Shown: positions 11,291 through 21,600, counted from the stretch's first letter. The stretch is DNA of 64,000 nucleotides from Catonia carolina (GCA_035578175.1 JAQMRL010000006.1:34507893-34571892); one strand, 5' to 3'. Numbers and translations are program-made. Notes: generated by a model not told the origin, from the sequence alone.

Positions 11291-12036
11291 GAGAACGGGT
11301 ACTTTAGCTAGTAAACAATATAACTAAACATTAGTAATAAAACATTAGAAATAAACGATAAACTAACCTTAAAAAACCTAGGCTAACCTAATTACGAGTG
11401 AATGATGCAAAAAGTAAACCAACCTTAGCTTAATAAACCAACCTGTTTGGCTTAATAATACGAAAATTACTCTCTGACACTTAAAAAGGCTCTATAGAGA
11501 AAAAGCTTAAATAGAAGTTTTAGATCTTTTAATTTCCTATAAATTTTATTATATACGTTTGTGCCGTAAAAAAAATCTTAAAAATTCATTTTTTCACAGA
11601 TTTTCATGAAAAAAATTACAGAAAATCACTAATTGCCGCTAAATTAGGCGTTATACAAAAAAATATTAGTAAATAAAAGTTGTAGGTATTTAAAAATGTT
11701 CTAGAACTTTGATTAAATACACTTTTGCTCTAAAATGCATATTACGGCTACAACCTTAAAAAAACTTTTTTATACGAGAGTACAGCCTCTCCAAGAATTT
11801 CAGCAGACATGGCACTTACTCTATCATGCAGAGGATAAAAAATGTAGTAAATAAGGCGAGTTTTTAAAAAATATCGTACAATCGTTTTTGAGAAAATTGC
11901 AAAAAATGAAAAATTACACGAATAAACAACTACTTTCGGTTGACCGATTTTGATGAAAATGTTCAAATTCTAGTAGTATCTGACTAAAGCTTAAAGTTTC
12001 AATTTCGAACGATGTTTCGTTCTTGAGATAAGAGGG
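11291..12036. other. Unclassified, possibly DNA-element body
   Basis: A+T-rich with no ORF of substance. It runs straight into the mariner edge near 12037. Confidence 0.35.
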
Positions 12037-12760
12037 GGTACCCAAATGAAACCGGAATTTTTTTTCAAAAGCTATTTATTTTCAATTTATTTACAAAACA
12101 ATCTTATTCTCTTCAAAATACTCTCCATTACAACTAATACATTTATCCCACCGGTGCTTCCACTGTTCGAAACATTTTTTGTAGTCATCTTTAGAAATGA
12201 CTGACAACTCGTCCCTTGTTTTTTTTTTTGACCACTTCAATGTTGGCAAATTGGTGTCCTTTAATGTCCCTTTTCATGCGTGGAAATAAGAAAAAGTCGC
12301 ACTGAGCCAGGTCAGGCGAGTAAGGTGCGTGGAGCAGCGGGAATCATGCTATTTTTAGTCAAAAAATCTTTCATAGAGATTGCTATGTGTGTAGGTGCAT
12401 TGTGTTGGTGGAAGAACCAGTCTCCGTCTGCCACAAATCGGATCTTTTTTGACGAACACTGTTGCGCAATCTTCTTAAAACTTCCTAATTGTCAGCCGAC
12501 GGTCTGAGAGCACACGCTCTCGAATTTTTTAAACATTTTCGTCGATTCGGGCAGTTGATGGAAGTCTAGAACGAGGTTTGTCATCAATTGACATGTCGCC
12601 ATTTTTAAACCGAGAAAACCACTCGTATACTTGAGATTTTGCCATAGCGTCATCTTTGTAAGCTGTTTTCAACATTAAAACAGTTTCAGCAGCACTTTTA
12701 CCTAGTAAAAAACAAAATTTCACAGCTACACGTTGTTCACTTAAACTTTCCATCATAAAA
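12037..12760 (-). pseudogene. Mariner transposase, internally deleted
   Basis: Minus strand. 12529-12756 encodes a complete N-terminal HTH region (EQRVAVKFCFLLGKSAAET, then SQVYEWFSRFKNGDMSIDDK). Further on, in other frames, come WFFHQHNAPTH (about 12395-12430) and YSPDLAQCDFFLFP (about 12285-12330), then a C-terminal tail. The second block would normally carry the second catalytic Asp (HQDN); here it is HQHN. The segment with the first Asp is missing. GGGTACCCAAATGAAACCGG at about 12036-12055 looks like the 3' terminal repeat, but no partner was found on the right. Confidence 0.75.
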
Positions 12761-12990
12761 AACGAAACAAGAACAAAATAGCGCTAGCAAAAACAATCAC
12801 TCCAGATTAATATTAAACTCGCAATAAGTTGCAACCACTGCACTGAACTCACAATGAGTTGCGCTATACACGTCTGTGCGGCAGAAATGCGTACTACAGA
12901 AGCAAATTTAGGAAACCTATTATACTGATACATAGTTATACTTTTCAAACCAAGTCGCCTAAAGTAGGCAATATTGAATTATTGTTGTAC

Positions 12991-13054
12991 TTATTTCACT
13001 TAGTTAAACCTCAAGGGATTCAAACAAACATTTGGTCGTTGACCCAAATAAAAC
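12991..13054 (+). mobile_element. Decayed SINE-A tail
   Basis: TTCACTTAGTTAAACCTC, a degenerate GGATTCAAACAAAC, then GTTGACCCAAATAAAACA align with the last 65 bp of SINE-A; the hairpin is eroded. Confidence 0.45.
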
Positions 13055-13983
13055 AATCCTTACTGCTGTGATATTGACTTGAAATAATTATTTAATTTAA
13101 AGGTTTTTTTATTAATCATTGTAGAAAAATAGTTTGAAATATTTACATAAAACATAGAAATATTAGGGCTAAATAATCATTAGTTATTGTATTTGTTGCA
13201 TAAAAAGTTTTTAAAAATTGTTGGTTATTGAAGATGATAATCATGCAAAAGAGATTTAAACTATTATTAAGAAAAATACTAAATAATTATTACTTGCACA
13301 AATATTAATTTCATATTAAAATTTAAGCTACTGGGTTTATGTGTAAATGCAATAGGCGTAGTAAAAAACACACACAGAACTGTAATTATTTACAGTTTTG
13401 AATATTAAAAATAAATAATACAAAGATTTCATATTTTAACGATCAATGATATCTGTTATTAAAACCCAATTCAGTTATTTTCTAAAGAATTAAAGGTTTA
13501 TATTTATTTATGTATATTTTCTTTCCTTGTTTTTTTTAAAAAAAGTCCCTCTAATTTCCCTTTTCTTAAAAAAATTATAAGATAAATAATACATATTTTT
13601 ATTAGACATTTATATACATACGTAGAAATAGAATCGGAATGTGCCAAAGGCGTTTTAATTTTTTAGAAATTCTAGATGTAATTTTAATACCACTCCTTAG
13701 TTACATTTAGGTGTTCCATTTAATTATTTCGAAATTTTATTCTCCTTGAATTACACAATACTATTGATATTTAAATAATTGCAAAAATACGGTTGATTAA
13801 ATATCATCTAATTGGATTTGGAAATCTATAAAAATTATAGTTATAAATTTAAATTTGGAAACTTTTATTTGGTATTACTACCCTGTAATTTTTCTAAGCC
13901 AACTGAATAACGAAGTTGTATCCCTAAATATTAATCATTAGTTTTAAATATTTCAAATGTTTTGTAAAGAGATAATTTCAATA
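13055..13983. other. A+T-rich, nothing recognised
   Basis: Long A/T runs and no supported ORF or repeat. Confidence 0.45.
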
Positions 13984-14150
13984 TACCGGGTGATTCTAAA
14001 TTGCATGGCAATATCTAGGGAGATGATTCTTTAGCTAAAAATAAGAAGAAAAAAACTAAACTAAGTCCGTAAATGCTTCGCTTTATGCCTGGCAAAACAT
14101 TTCACCATGATTCCTGGCCAAAGAGTGAAATAAATCCGTACTGAAATTCC
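13984..14150 (+). repeat. Repeat G terminus, copy 1
   Basis: TATACCGGGTGATTCTAAATT opens a block that also includes CCGTAAATGCTTCG and AAACATTTC. The same order is found on the minus strand at 26860-27009. Probably one end of an unclassified transposon family. Confidence 0.5.
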
Positions 14151-14630
14151 GAAAAGGTAAATGAAAGTGTAATTTAAGTGGTTTCTTATGGTTTTAAACA
14201 TAGTAAACTTAAAAAACTGAACTTTATAGCTTTTATTTTTTAATAAAACTACGTGAAAACATTAAAACGTAGGTTTAGAAAATATACTTTTTTTAAATTT
14301 AGCGTAAAATAACTAAGTTGAATTGCGAATAAATACAAAACGTTTTAATGAAAATTGTAGAGAATTTTATTTATAGACATTATTTATATATGTATATAAT
14401 TTTTATAGTGGTGTTTGTCATCTGTACACAAAGCAATACGAAGATTGGCCAAGTACTATGCGCTACACCAAGCCGGCCGGCTGGCGGTCGGATATAAAAC
14501 CAACTTAAACTGAAATAAAAATATAGATAATTTGAGTTCTATAGTAGTTAAAATAATGAACGTGAACTTAAAACACTCGGGACATCGTACACTATCAAAT
14601 AAACTATTATTTATCTAATTTGGTTTATTT
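14151..14630. other. A+T-rich, small GC patch
   Basis: GCCGGCCGGCTGGCGG at about 14473-14488, preceded by GCGCTACACCAAG, could be the edge of a reversed tRNA-like SINE head, but too little is left to say. Confidence 0.3.
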
Positions 14631-14641
14631 GTACTGAAGTT

Positions 14642-15014
14642 CATTCGTCATCATCATTATCTGGGTATCCTTCCAGCAGACCGGGTAGGATTTGAGTGGA
14701 CGATATGCCTCCATCTATCTCTATCTTGATATACCTTTTGTATTCTGATATCCTGTAGTGTCATTCCTTTTGTTAGGAGATCATCCCTTATTTGGTCAGT
14801 CCATCTTCTTCTGGGACGTCCAACGGGTCTCTTTCCAGATACCTCCATGTCCAAGTACTGTCTGGGGATACGTGCCTCTGGCATCCTTTGTACATGTCCA
14901 AACCATTTGAGTCTTGCGGTACGTAATCTTTCTTCCATCGTTAAGGTCACCTGCATATCTCTTCTTATATATTCATTTCTGACCTTGTCTCTTCTGGTCT
15001 TCTGCAAGGCTGAA
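14642..15014 (-). mobile_element. 5'-truncated LINE insertion with target duplication
   Basis: GTACTGAAGTT occurs at 14631-14641 and again at 15015-15025, an 11-bp duplication that frames a 373-bp insert. The insert ends, on its own strand, in an ATGATGATGACGA simple-repeat tail. It carries the last 116 codons of an RT polyprotein (14657-15007), so the insertion kept only the 3' end of the LINE. The open frame and clean duplication suggest moderate age. Confidence 0.85.
14657..15007 (-). pseudogene. LINE RT polyprotein C-terminus
   Basis: 116 codons without a stop: RRDKVRNEYIRRDMQV, then RLKWFGHVQRMPEARIPRQ, KRPVGRPRRRWTDQIRDDL and RDRWRHIVHS. The WFGHV...GRPRRRW pattern is the hallmark C-terminal tail of many insect LINE polymerases. 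The ORF lacks the endonuclease and RT domains, so it is a truncated relic and not a functional gene. Confidence 0.8.
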
Positions 15015-15178
15015 GTACTGAAGTTATGGTCGAAAATTCATTATTTCTATGTACCACCGTAAATTTAGACCAGCTGGACCAGATTTATTAATACACATTT
15101 TGTTCGATAGTGTGTAACATCCCGAAAATGTTAAGGTTACATACGTTATCGAAGCTTTATTAGTTCTCGATATAGGTA

Positions 15179-15932
15179 CAGGGTGTTTGGAAAAGAACTC
15201 CCTAGTTTTAAGTCAAAATTTATGGGTGAAATTAATTAAAAACTATATCAACGTGTACATACAATTAAAGAGTGTACCTTCAAGTTTTGTTTAATGTTAG
15301 TAGACTTCAACATGGGATCCATTTGTAGCTCTGCACACGTCGAGACGATATTCCACCTCTCTCCACGTATTCAGCAACATAGCAGGTGTAACTGTCCCAA
15401 CCGCTGCGACGATTCTTTCCCGTAAATGATTGATGTTTCGGATCTTTTCACCATACACTAAATTTTTTATGTGGCCCCAAAAGAAAAAATCCAGTGGGTT
15501 AAGTCTGGGTTTCGTGGTGGCCAAGCGATTGGGCCAGACCTGCCTATCCACCTTCCCGGAAAGCGAGTATCAAGAGCCACGCGCACTTGGTTACTGTAAT
15601 GAGGTGGGGCGCCATCTTGTTGGAAAAACACTAGCCCTTTTTCTGCCTCAATATCGTCTATTTGGGGAAAGACATACTCAGTCAACAGGTCGTGGTAAAT
15701 GTTCCCGTTTATTGTTCCTTCTATAAAAATGAAAGGACCTATCACACGATCTTCAATCAAACTGAACTGAACTAAGCATTGCTGCGTCTCAAGGTCAAGC
15801 AGGCCTGCCAACTGCATGGGAGCAAAACTTGGACAGTTGATGAATCAAACACCACAAACTACAATAGTGTATGTCGCTTTGTACAGATTTTACGACACAT
15901 TGAAACTAGGGAGTTCTTTTCCAAACACCCGG
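15179..15932 (-). mobile_element. rosa-type (DD41D-like) mariner relic
   Basis: Flanked by TA at 15177-15178 and 15933-15934. Terminal repeats are GGGTGTTTGGAAAAGAACTC continuing CCTAGTTT on the left (from 15181) and the inverse on the right (15901-15932). The 754-bp length is below the usual ~1.3 kb; the region encoding the N-terminal DNA-binding part is deleted. Confidence 0.8.
15297..15817 (-). pseudogene. rosa-like mariner transposase, C-terminal part
   Basis: Minus strand, two overlapping frames (15467-15817 then 15297-15551). FIEGTINGNIYHDLLTEYVF leads to FFQQDGAPPHYSNQV, with the second catalytic Asp. FPGRWIGRSGPIAWPPR then leads to the third in NPLDFFFWGHIKNLVYG, in the other frame. 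The two Asps are separated by about 41 residues, as in the rosa/DD41D group. One frameshift between 15470 and 15551 and the lost N-terminus make it inactive. Confidence 0.8.
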
Positions 15933-15984
15933 TATTTCAGTTGAAGTAAAATGTGAGAAGAATATGCCAATTATTTAGTAAATA

Positions 15985-16141
15985 GATAAGAAACCTCATA
16001 CCCCAATGAGGTGAAGATAAGGTGTATGACACGTAAATGAGGTTAAGGCTTGTACAGACTCAGTCCAACTGTACCTGAGATAGTATGGTTAATCGAACCC
16101 CAACCATTAAAGTACACCGGTAATCTCAGTCTATAATTTTT
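15985..16141 (-). mobile_element. SINE-B, body part (left of the THAP insert)
   Basis: Matches the body of the fuller copy at 24500-24815: GAGTATGGTTAATTGA-type block, CCCAACCAT(T/C)AAAGTACA and GGTAA. The rest of the same SINE resumes at 17381, so the two halves were separated by the 16142-17380 insert. Confidence 0.7.
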
Positions 16142-16178
16142 CACGGTTGATGAGCTCTGCTGTTCCACGCATTTAGAC

Positions 16179-16260
16179 CAATCAGAACGTTTGCCAGCGT
16201 TGTCAGATTGTACGAATGTTTCAGCCTGACAAACATTACGCGCGCATGCTTATAAGAGCC
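16179..16260 (+). promoter_or_regulatory. CCAAT plus TATA promoter-like region
   Basis: GACCAATCAGAACG at about 16177-16190 (CCAAT box) and GCTTATAAGAGCC at about 16248-16260 (TATA box) lie 60-70 bp apart, then the plus strand runs to the THAP start at 16632. A GC-box-like CCCCGCCCCC and a palindromic TGACGTCA (about 16545-16562) lie nearer the ORF. All these are consistent with a pol II promoter; no start site is demonstrated. Confidence 0.35.
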
Positions 16261-16631
16261 GCAGTAGTTTGCTCGTGTGTTGCTTCTCGTTCTGAACACA
16301 TCAATAATTATTATAGAGCGCGTTAACATACAATACTTTACAATATAGTCAGCTGATTGTATGTTTATAGTTTATAAATTGTAATTGTACGACTTAAAAA
16401 GAAGGGCTGACGAAATATAAAACAGAGCTACGAGAGCAAGTATTGGCAACGTTGCTGGCAAGTTATTGGCTAGCTGTAAAGTGGGTAGGGGCACTGTTAA
16501 TTTACTAGACGGTAGGGATCATCAACAATATACGCAGTGACAAGCCCCGCCCCCTGACGTCATCTGGTCACCAGCGACAGCCGAAGCACGATGCGTACGA
16601 TGTGGTCTGTGATGTATACTAGTCTTTAATA

Positions 16632-17045
16632 ATGGTGTGTTGTGCAATTGACGGGTGTTCTAATCACGACAGACACCAAAAAGAGTTGGGCATTAAGTTT
16701 CACCCTTTTCCAAAGGCCAGTGAAACTAGATTAAAGTGGATAAATGCTTGCCAGCGGGCCGATTCATTTTCTGCTGATAGTGGTCGCATGTGTTTAATAC
16801 ATTTCAACGAATCCGATTATGTACGTGATTTAAAGTCCGAGTTGCTACATCTTCCATTAAAACGTGTCGTTAAGACGAATTTAGTCCCACATTTAAATTT
16901 GCCGATTTGTAGTGCCGTTCCACGTCCCGTAAACCCGACTTGTAGTGAACGTAAAAATCGAGCAGAGAAAAGATACGCTTGTAAAGAAGTTTATGATAAT
17001 ATTTTAAACCCCATACAATTACAATATCGGCAGTTCACAAAATGA
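16632..17045 (+). CDS. THAP zinc-finger protein, short
   Basis: 137 codons. THAP domain, residues 1 to about 90: zinc ligands C4, C9, C54 and H57 (C-x4-C ... C-x2-H); the FHPFP motif at 23-27; W36 in KWINAC; F58; and a closing VPHLNLP near residue 90. THAP domains are sequence-specific DNA-binding modules found in P-element transposases and in host regulators. After the stop, 17112-17212 reads in another frame as EETDLLKRENAELKEET and further Leu-rich coiled coil, so an original protein probably continued and is now broken, or an intron was missed. The start at MVCCAIDGC is the normal THAP start. Confidence 0.65.
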   Translation: MVCCAIDGCSNHDRHQKELGIKFHPFPKASETRLKWINACQRADSFSADSGRMCLIHFNESDYVRDLKSELLHLPLKRVVKTNLVPHLNLPICSAVPRPVNPTCSERKNRAEKRYACKEVYDNILNPIQLQYRQFTK

Positions 17046-17380
17046 AGGGATACCGTAGAGAAAGGTAGGCCTCTTTTTAGTTAAGAACCGCCGAATTTGA
17101 CTGTTGCGTAGTCAGAGGAAACAGATCTCTTAAAACGTGAAAACGCCGAATTAAAAGAAGAAACAAGTTACTTAGAGAAAAACTTAGTCCGCAAACTAAG
17201 AAATATTAAAATTAAAATCGATTTCCCGTGTAAACAAATCAAACCGCTATGTTTGTAAAAACAATGCAAAAATTCTACCGTCACCTACGCACCGGCTGAG
17301 CTGTTCGGGACCAGACTACGTCATCTTATATTTCACAGCAGCTGCGCGTGACCGCTACCGTCTAGTATAGTAACCGTCCC

Positions 17381-17485
17381 TTTACTAGAATTTGAACCAC
17401 GGAACCTTCATCTGCGAAAATCAGCTGTTAAACAGCTGACTTTGGCAACTACACTACCGCTAGACCAATCCAGTTGGTTAATAGC
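17381..17485 (-). mobile_element. SINE-B, tRNA-like head part
   Basis: Minus-strand reading gives GGTCTAGCGGTAGTGTAG (A-box region) and TGGTTCAAATTCTAGT (B box), with the AGCTGTTTAACAGCTGAT spacer also seen at 24720-24770. It is the missing head of the body at 15985-16141. Confidence 0.7.
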
Positions 17486-17486
17486 T

Positions 17487-17660
17487 ATTAACATTTTAGG
17501 TTAATAAGATTATTTTACATAACGTAAAAATTGTAATACAATATTGTTTAATTATTGTAAATCTACTGAACACTAACTATAATTCTATGTTATGTTACTA
17601 ACTTTTGTATTGTAATGGTGCCGCTAAAAACTAAAAAATGTTGGGGTGACCAGAATAAAA
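17487..17660 (+). repeat. Repeat H, copy 1
   Basis: About 150 bp that reappears inverted at 26435-26600. Shared blocks include TTGTAATACAATATTGTTTA and CTAAAAACTAAA. No coding sense was recognised. Confidence 0.6.
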
Positions 17661-18525
17661 TTGATTGTAAAAAGTACAATAAGCTAAAAAACGAAAAAAT
17701 CTAACTGAATTATTTGTAAACAAACAAATATTTAAACAATTAACCACAGAAAGAATTTAGAAACTATTTTGGCTTCTGAATCACCGAACTAATAGCCTAT
17801 GAGTGTGAATGGAGATAAAATTCGGTTTTATTTTAGGACCGAATGAAAGCAAGCGTATCTATTCTTAAATCCTGTGGTTTAGGATTTAGATGGAGAGGTG
17901 ATCCTGTTGTTTGAATGTAATCCATTCGTGCATACGTGTATGTGCGTGCATGCGTGAGATTGAAGATGAGAATGAGTATCCAGAGTGGAGAGGAATTTGT
18001 AAAGGAGGGTTTGGGACATGAGATTTTCAAAACAAGATCTCATTCAGTTTTGTGTGTGTATGTGTGTGTATAGCAGTAATGCAGTGATACATATTAGCTG
18101 GGTTGGTTTCCATGTAGTTTATAAAATGTAGTAGCTAGAAGTAACAGACTATAGATTTAGTTAAACTTCTCTGTCTAGTCTTGCGTTTCAGCTTAGAATA
18201 TTTGGCCTTCAGCCACAAAGTGATATCGTACAGGTTATCCTATCTAACAAGAGTGCACGATGCAGTTGCATTTAAATTGTTTATTTTATTTTACGATTAG
18301 TATATTACTCGGAAAATTCGGGAAAATTAAATCAGTTCCTAACAATATATTATGTAAGTACGTTTATACTAAACTATAAATTAACTAACCAAATTTAAAT
18401 CTAATAAAATTTAAAGAAACAATTAAGATATTTATTTAAAAAATTTATAAAATTTAGAAAATCTTTGATATTAAAATTAAAATATTACTTAAATAATTAT
18501 ACAATACCATTTAAGAAAATAGGAT
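17661..18525. other. A+T-rich with TG-rich tracts
   Basis: GTGCATACGTGTATGTGCG-like stretches at about 17925-17960 and GTGTGTGTATGTGTGTGTA at 18052-18070. No gene recognised. Confidence 0.4.
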
Positions 18526-18771
18526 TTGCTTAATCTATTTTCTAGATTAAGCTGTTATCCTAAAGATTTTAAGCATTTTCATGGAAAATTAGATGTAAAC
18601 GTTTCTTTGCCCCAATTTTTTAGAATTAGTAGTCATGTAATCGTAAAGATTTGCCAAAATTATGCAGTATTAATCCCTGAGGATGAAACAGTAATTAATG
18701 TTACTTCAAAATCTTCTAAATATTTTCAAATAGATAAAATAATGGTACAAAATATTTTTGCATGCGGCTAA
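18526..18771 (+). CDS. Unidentified 81-codon ORF, possible last exon
   Basis: Not recognised. The frame has mixed, protein-like composition (FRISSHVIVKICQNYAVLIP, then VTSKSSKYFQIDKIMVQ) rather than low complexity. CTTAATCTATTTTCTAG at 18528-18544 could be a 3' splice site opening an exon at 18545. The composition is what draws attention; in DNA this A+T-rich, an open run of this length can occur by chance. No partner exon or homologue is visible. Confidence 0.22.
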   Translation: MLNLFSRLSCYPKDFKHFHGKLDVNVSLPQFFRISSHVIVKICQNYAVLIPEDETVINVTSKSSKYFQIDKIMVQNIFACG

Positions 18772-18848
18772 TATTAGCCTAATAAATAAATTATACTTTG
18801 TTAATTATCATTCGAATTATGGTTGTGATATCAGCGGTCGAGTTTTTG

Positions 18849-19125
18849 TTATATATATATATATATATACATCCCGCTAACAATTCCGCGTCTTTTCAAA
18901 AAGCGTGCATTTCGCACATCGCTTATTTGAAGAGTATATTCAACTTTGATGAGAGTATATAGGGTATTTGTTACACTTACACCCTGAGTTTTGGTATTGG
19001 TTTGTCCTGATATTGAAAATTGAGCATTTTTCAATTTTATTCACTGTGCTATCAATTCAGACTCCTTTCGAATTACCGACAATTTCGCGTTCGTACAAAT
19101 TACCGACAATTTCGCGTCCGGCATC
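18849..19125. repeat. (AT)n tract and GGACGCG-type ends
   Basis: An AT run at 18850-18868 is followed by CTAACAATTCCGCGTC (about 18878-18893). A direct repeat, ATTACCGACAATTTCGCGT, is present twice at 19074-19118. These are the inverse of the GGACGCGAAATTG motifs at 25349 and 25733, which also adjoin an (AT)n tract. They look like termini of one small transposon family. Confidence 0.5.
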
Positions 19126-19699
19126 GTTCCCGCTATTATGACTTATAGCCTGCAACAGTGTAAACGATGTTGCCATGTCGTACCGGCACGTGTACTGTAG
19201 CATTTGCCACTTCTACGTGTTGTAATGATTGTAGTTAGATATTCACATCTCACCCTAGTACTTCTCCACACAAGACCATCGTATGAAAACAATTCGTTCT
19301 CGGACGGAATCCAATCCAGTCATCAAAATAATTTATTTGTTGTTTATTATTTTGACATGTATTTTAAATAGGTACTTATTTTAAATCAATGTAAAACCAG
19401 AATAATTAAAGAAAGTATATTTTTTATTTGTTAGAGTTAATTATTTAAAATATCCTAATTGTTACAAATACAGTCAAACCTCCTCATTCGAAATCCTCCC
19501 TAAATCGAATATAATTGTATGCTATCCCCTTCAAAAATCGTCCTTAATATGAATTAAATTACCTCCCTATTCGAAAATTTTCGAGAGTTTCGTGGTCATA
19601 TATATTGTAACAATACATTTTTTTATACATTATTAATAAAATAATTACAAAATTTCCAATTTACACATTGTACACGATTTTTAATGAAGCATGCGTTAA

Positions 19700-19965
19700 A
19701 TCACGACAATAAGGACACAGTAAGCGTAGTACAAAACTCCAAAAAGCTTTAGAAAAAACTGAAAATGCAGTTAACTTTTGAGTTAGAAGAAACCAGGCAG
19801 AAACACAAACAATTACACTTACAAAACATTATTGTCACAAAACCTTACGACCAAATAAGGGCATAACAAGCGTAGTTCAAAGCTTCAATACGCATCAGGA
19901 AATATTGAAAATTCAGTTAATTTTTAAGTCAGAGGAAACCAGACGAAAGCAAAAAAAAAATTAGT
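19700..19965 (+). repeat. ~145-bp direct duplication inside the pogo-like element
   Basis: Two units, from about 19700 and about 19846, share AAGCGTAGT(A/T)CAAA, GAAA(A/T)TTGAAAAT-like text, CAGTTAA and AGAGGAAACCAG-like text. They are well diverged, so the duplication is old. Confidence 0.55.
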
Positions 19966-20319
19966 TAGGCTAAATTAGTAATGCAGTCTTTCCTTCTTTG
20001 GTGTATGATTTTCGTACTAACAGGGTAAAAAATACCGTAGCTGTATTCATTCAGATTAAGCAATATTTTACTCGTTAAAATTTCTAAAATTTTCGGTACC
20101 CAATTTATTTTTCATTTTCTGTAGGCTGACCTAACTTTTTGTTTGTAGGTATAGTTGTACTGTTTACGCGTATCCCGATTTTATTTTACTCTGTTTTTTA
20201 TGTCGTTTTTTCAATAATTTGTCATATCGTTCTTATAAGTAGAATATTCTTTTGCTTTTGAGTACTAATGGAGCTTGTAATACCAAAACATGCCCTTAAT
20301 TCTTAATCACAGTATTAAG

Positions 20320-20506
20320 TAAACCCTGTGGTGAATGAAGTAAAGGTATCATTTACAGAGGGGAAAATATGTGCTTTGCAAAGGGCCCTGCATGCTGATA
20401 CGCGTACTTTTCCGTTCAGTGAGGAAGGCCACCTCACTTCTCGTTTTACTTAGTAAAACCTCTACAGGTTCAAACCAGCCTTTCGGCTGATGATCTAAAC
20501 AACACA
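20320..20506 (+). mobile_element. SINE-A copy, 5'-truncated
   Basis: Begins at AAACCCTGTGGTGAATGAAG and reaches the hairpin and TGATGATCTAAACAACA tail. It sits inside the pogo-like element, so it inserted later. Confidence 0.75.
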
Positions 20507-20856
20507 AGTAAAATAATATTTGTAAAAAACTTTCCTCAATCAAATTGGTGGTCTATTAATAATTTTGACTATTGTAATTTAATATTTTATGGAATTACAT
20601 GAATTTTATTAAAACGCAATTTTTAAGTACATTTTTTGTTTCAATATTTTACCTCTGTAAATCGAAATCAGCCGGTTCCATCAGATTCGAATCCGGGAGG
20701 TTCGACTGTAATTACTATAATATGATCAATTAGTAGACAATGCAATTAAAATATTTACTTAGTTGACAAAATTATGTAATTGTAAAGCGACATAATTTGT
20801 TCAATATTCAAATGGAGTACCATTCACCCATTGTCTTTTCGGTGTTCAAATGATTT

Positions 20857-20974
20857 CATCATCATCTGTTAAGGATTAGGCTCAATGGCCTGTTCCAGTA
20901 TTCATCTCTTTTTAGGTCTTCCCAAGCCTCGCTTCTCTCTAGGTTTATATTTGCATGTTTTAGCGACTGAATCA
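20857..20974 (-). mobile_element. Very short LINE 3' end with target duplication
   Basis: AAATGATTT at 20848-20856 and at 20975-20983 frame 118 bp. The insert is the 3' end of the same LINE as 56476-56748: on the minus strand, GGAAGACCTAAAAAGAGATG, then a stop and the GATGATGATG tail. Confidence 0.65.
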
Positions 20975-20983
20975 AAATGATTT

Positions 20984-21424
20984 TATAAATTATACAAAAG
21001 TACTTTGGCCAGTAAAATTTCTACAACATTTGAAATGCAGTCCGGCTTAGTCATAGTTTGTATTTTTATTCTTGTTCCTCAAGTAATGGTAATCTTTGAT
21101 CTTCAACAAAGTATACATTACACTAATAATTCTCGTATCCAGCTGTTTTGTACACGTTGAAGGTTATCCTTTAACAGGCCATTTCCAAGATTATTTTTCG
21201 GCTAAACAACTTTCAGTCAGTCTTCCAAACCCTGATATTTTTCTCTGCGTTTTCTTTTAAATTATTTAGTGTTGTAAAAGCCATGGTGGCCACTTTTTGT
21301 TGATATTCTTTTGGTTTCTAGTACTTTATTTACATCGTCAACCAACCACCCAATCTAGGAATCAATATTACAAATAATGAAATAAATAAACCTTATTGTT
21401 ACGTAAAATAATGTACATTATTTT
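20984..21424. other. A+T-rich, nothing recognised
   Basis: No supported ORF or repeat. Confidence 0.4.
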
Positions 21425-21600
21425 TGACAAGTCAAAATGCTTGGGATAAGGAACTGGAAGGTTATACTATTGCACAGAAGACAAAAAGGAGACAGACAAG
21501 GCATTCACTTGGAGAGGCCAAGAAAAACTATGTGAAACCTTGACCAAGACAGCCAAACAATATGCTAGGACCAACTGATTAGAAACGAATTCTTAATAGT
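21425..21600 (+). pseudogene. LINE RT C-terminal scrap
   Basis: Translation gives KMLGIRNWKVILLHRRQKGD, then GIHLERPRKTM and NLDQDSQTIC. The RPRKTW-like basic motif is that of LINE RT tails. Stops and small size make it a relic. Confidence 0.45.

Larger units (their letters stand above)
16142..17380 (+). mobile_element. 1.24-kb insert carrying promoter motifs and a THAP ORF
   Basis: SINE-B is collinear on both sides (body to 16141, head from 17381), so this segment looks like an insertion. It is richer in G+C than its flanks. It holds a CCAAT/TATA-like promoter, a GC-box/CRE-like pair and a THAP ORF followed by a coiled-coil relic. Inside it, an imperfect inverted pair sits at 16488-16518 and 17352-17380 (shared ACTAGACGGTAG). 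THAP plus coiled coil is the N-terminal plan of P-element-type transposases, so a P-like element lacking its catalytic body is the best guess. No clean 8-bp target duplication was proved. Confidence 0.45.
19471..20708. mobile_element. pogo/Tigger-like element with TA duplication
   Basis: TA precedes CAGTCAAACCTCC at 19469-19470, and the inverse GGAGGTTCGACTG ends at 20708 followed by TA. Further inward both ends carry ATTCGAA. CAGTC...CCTCC ends with a TA target are typical of pogo/Tigger elements. The interior encodes no recognisable transposase, so it is a non-autonomous derivative. A SINE-A lies inside it at 20320-20506. Confidence 0.65.
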
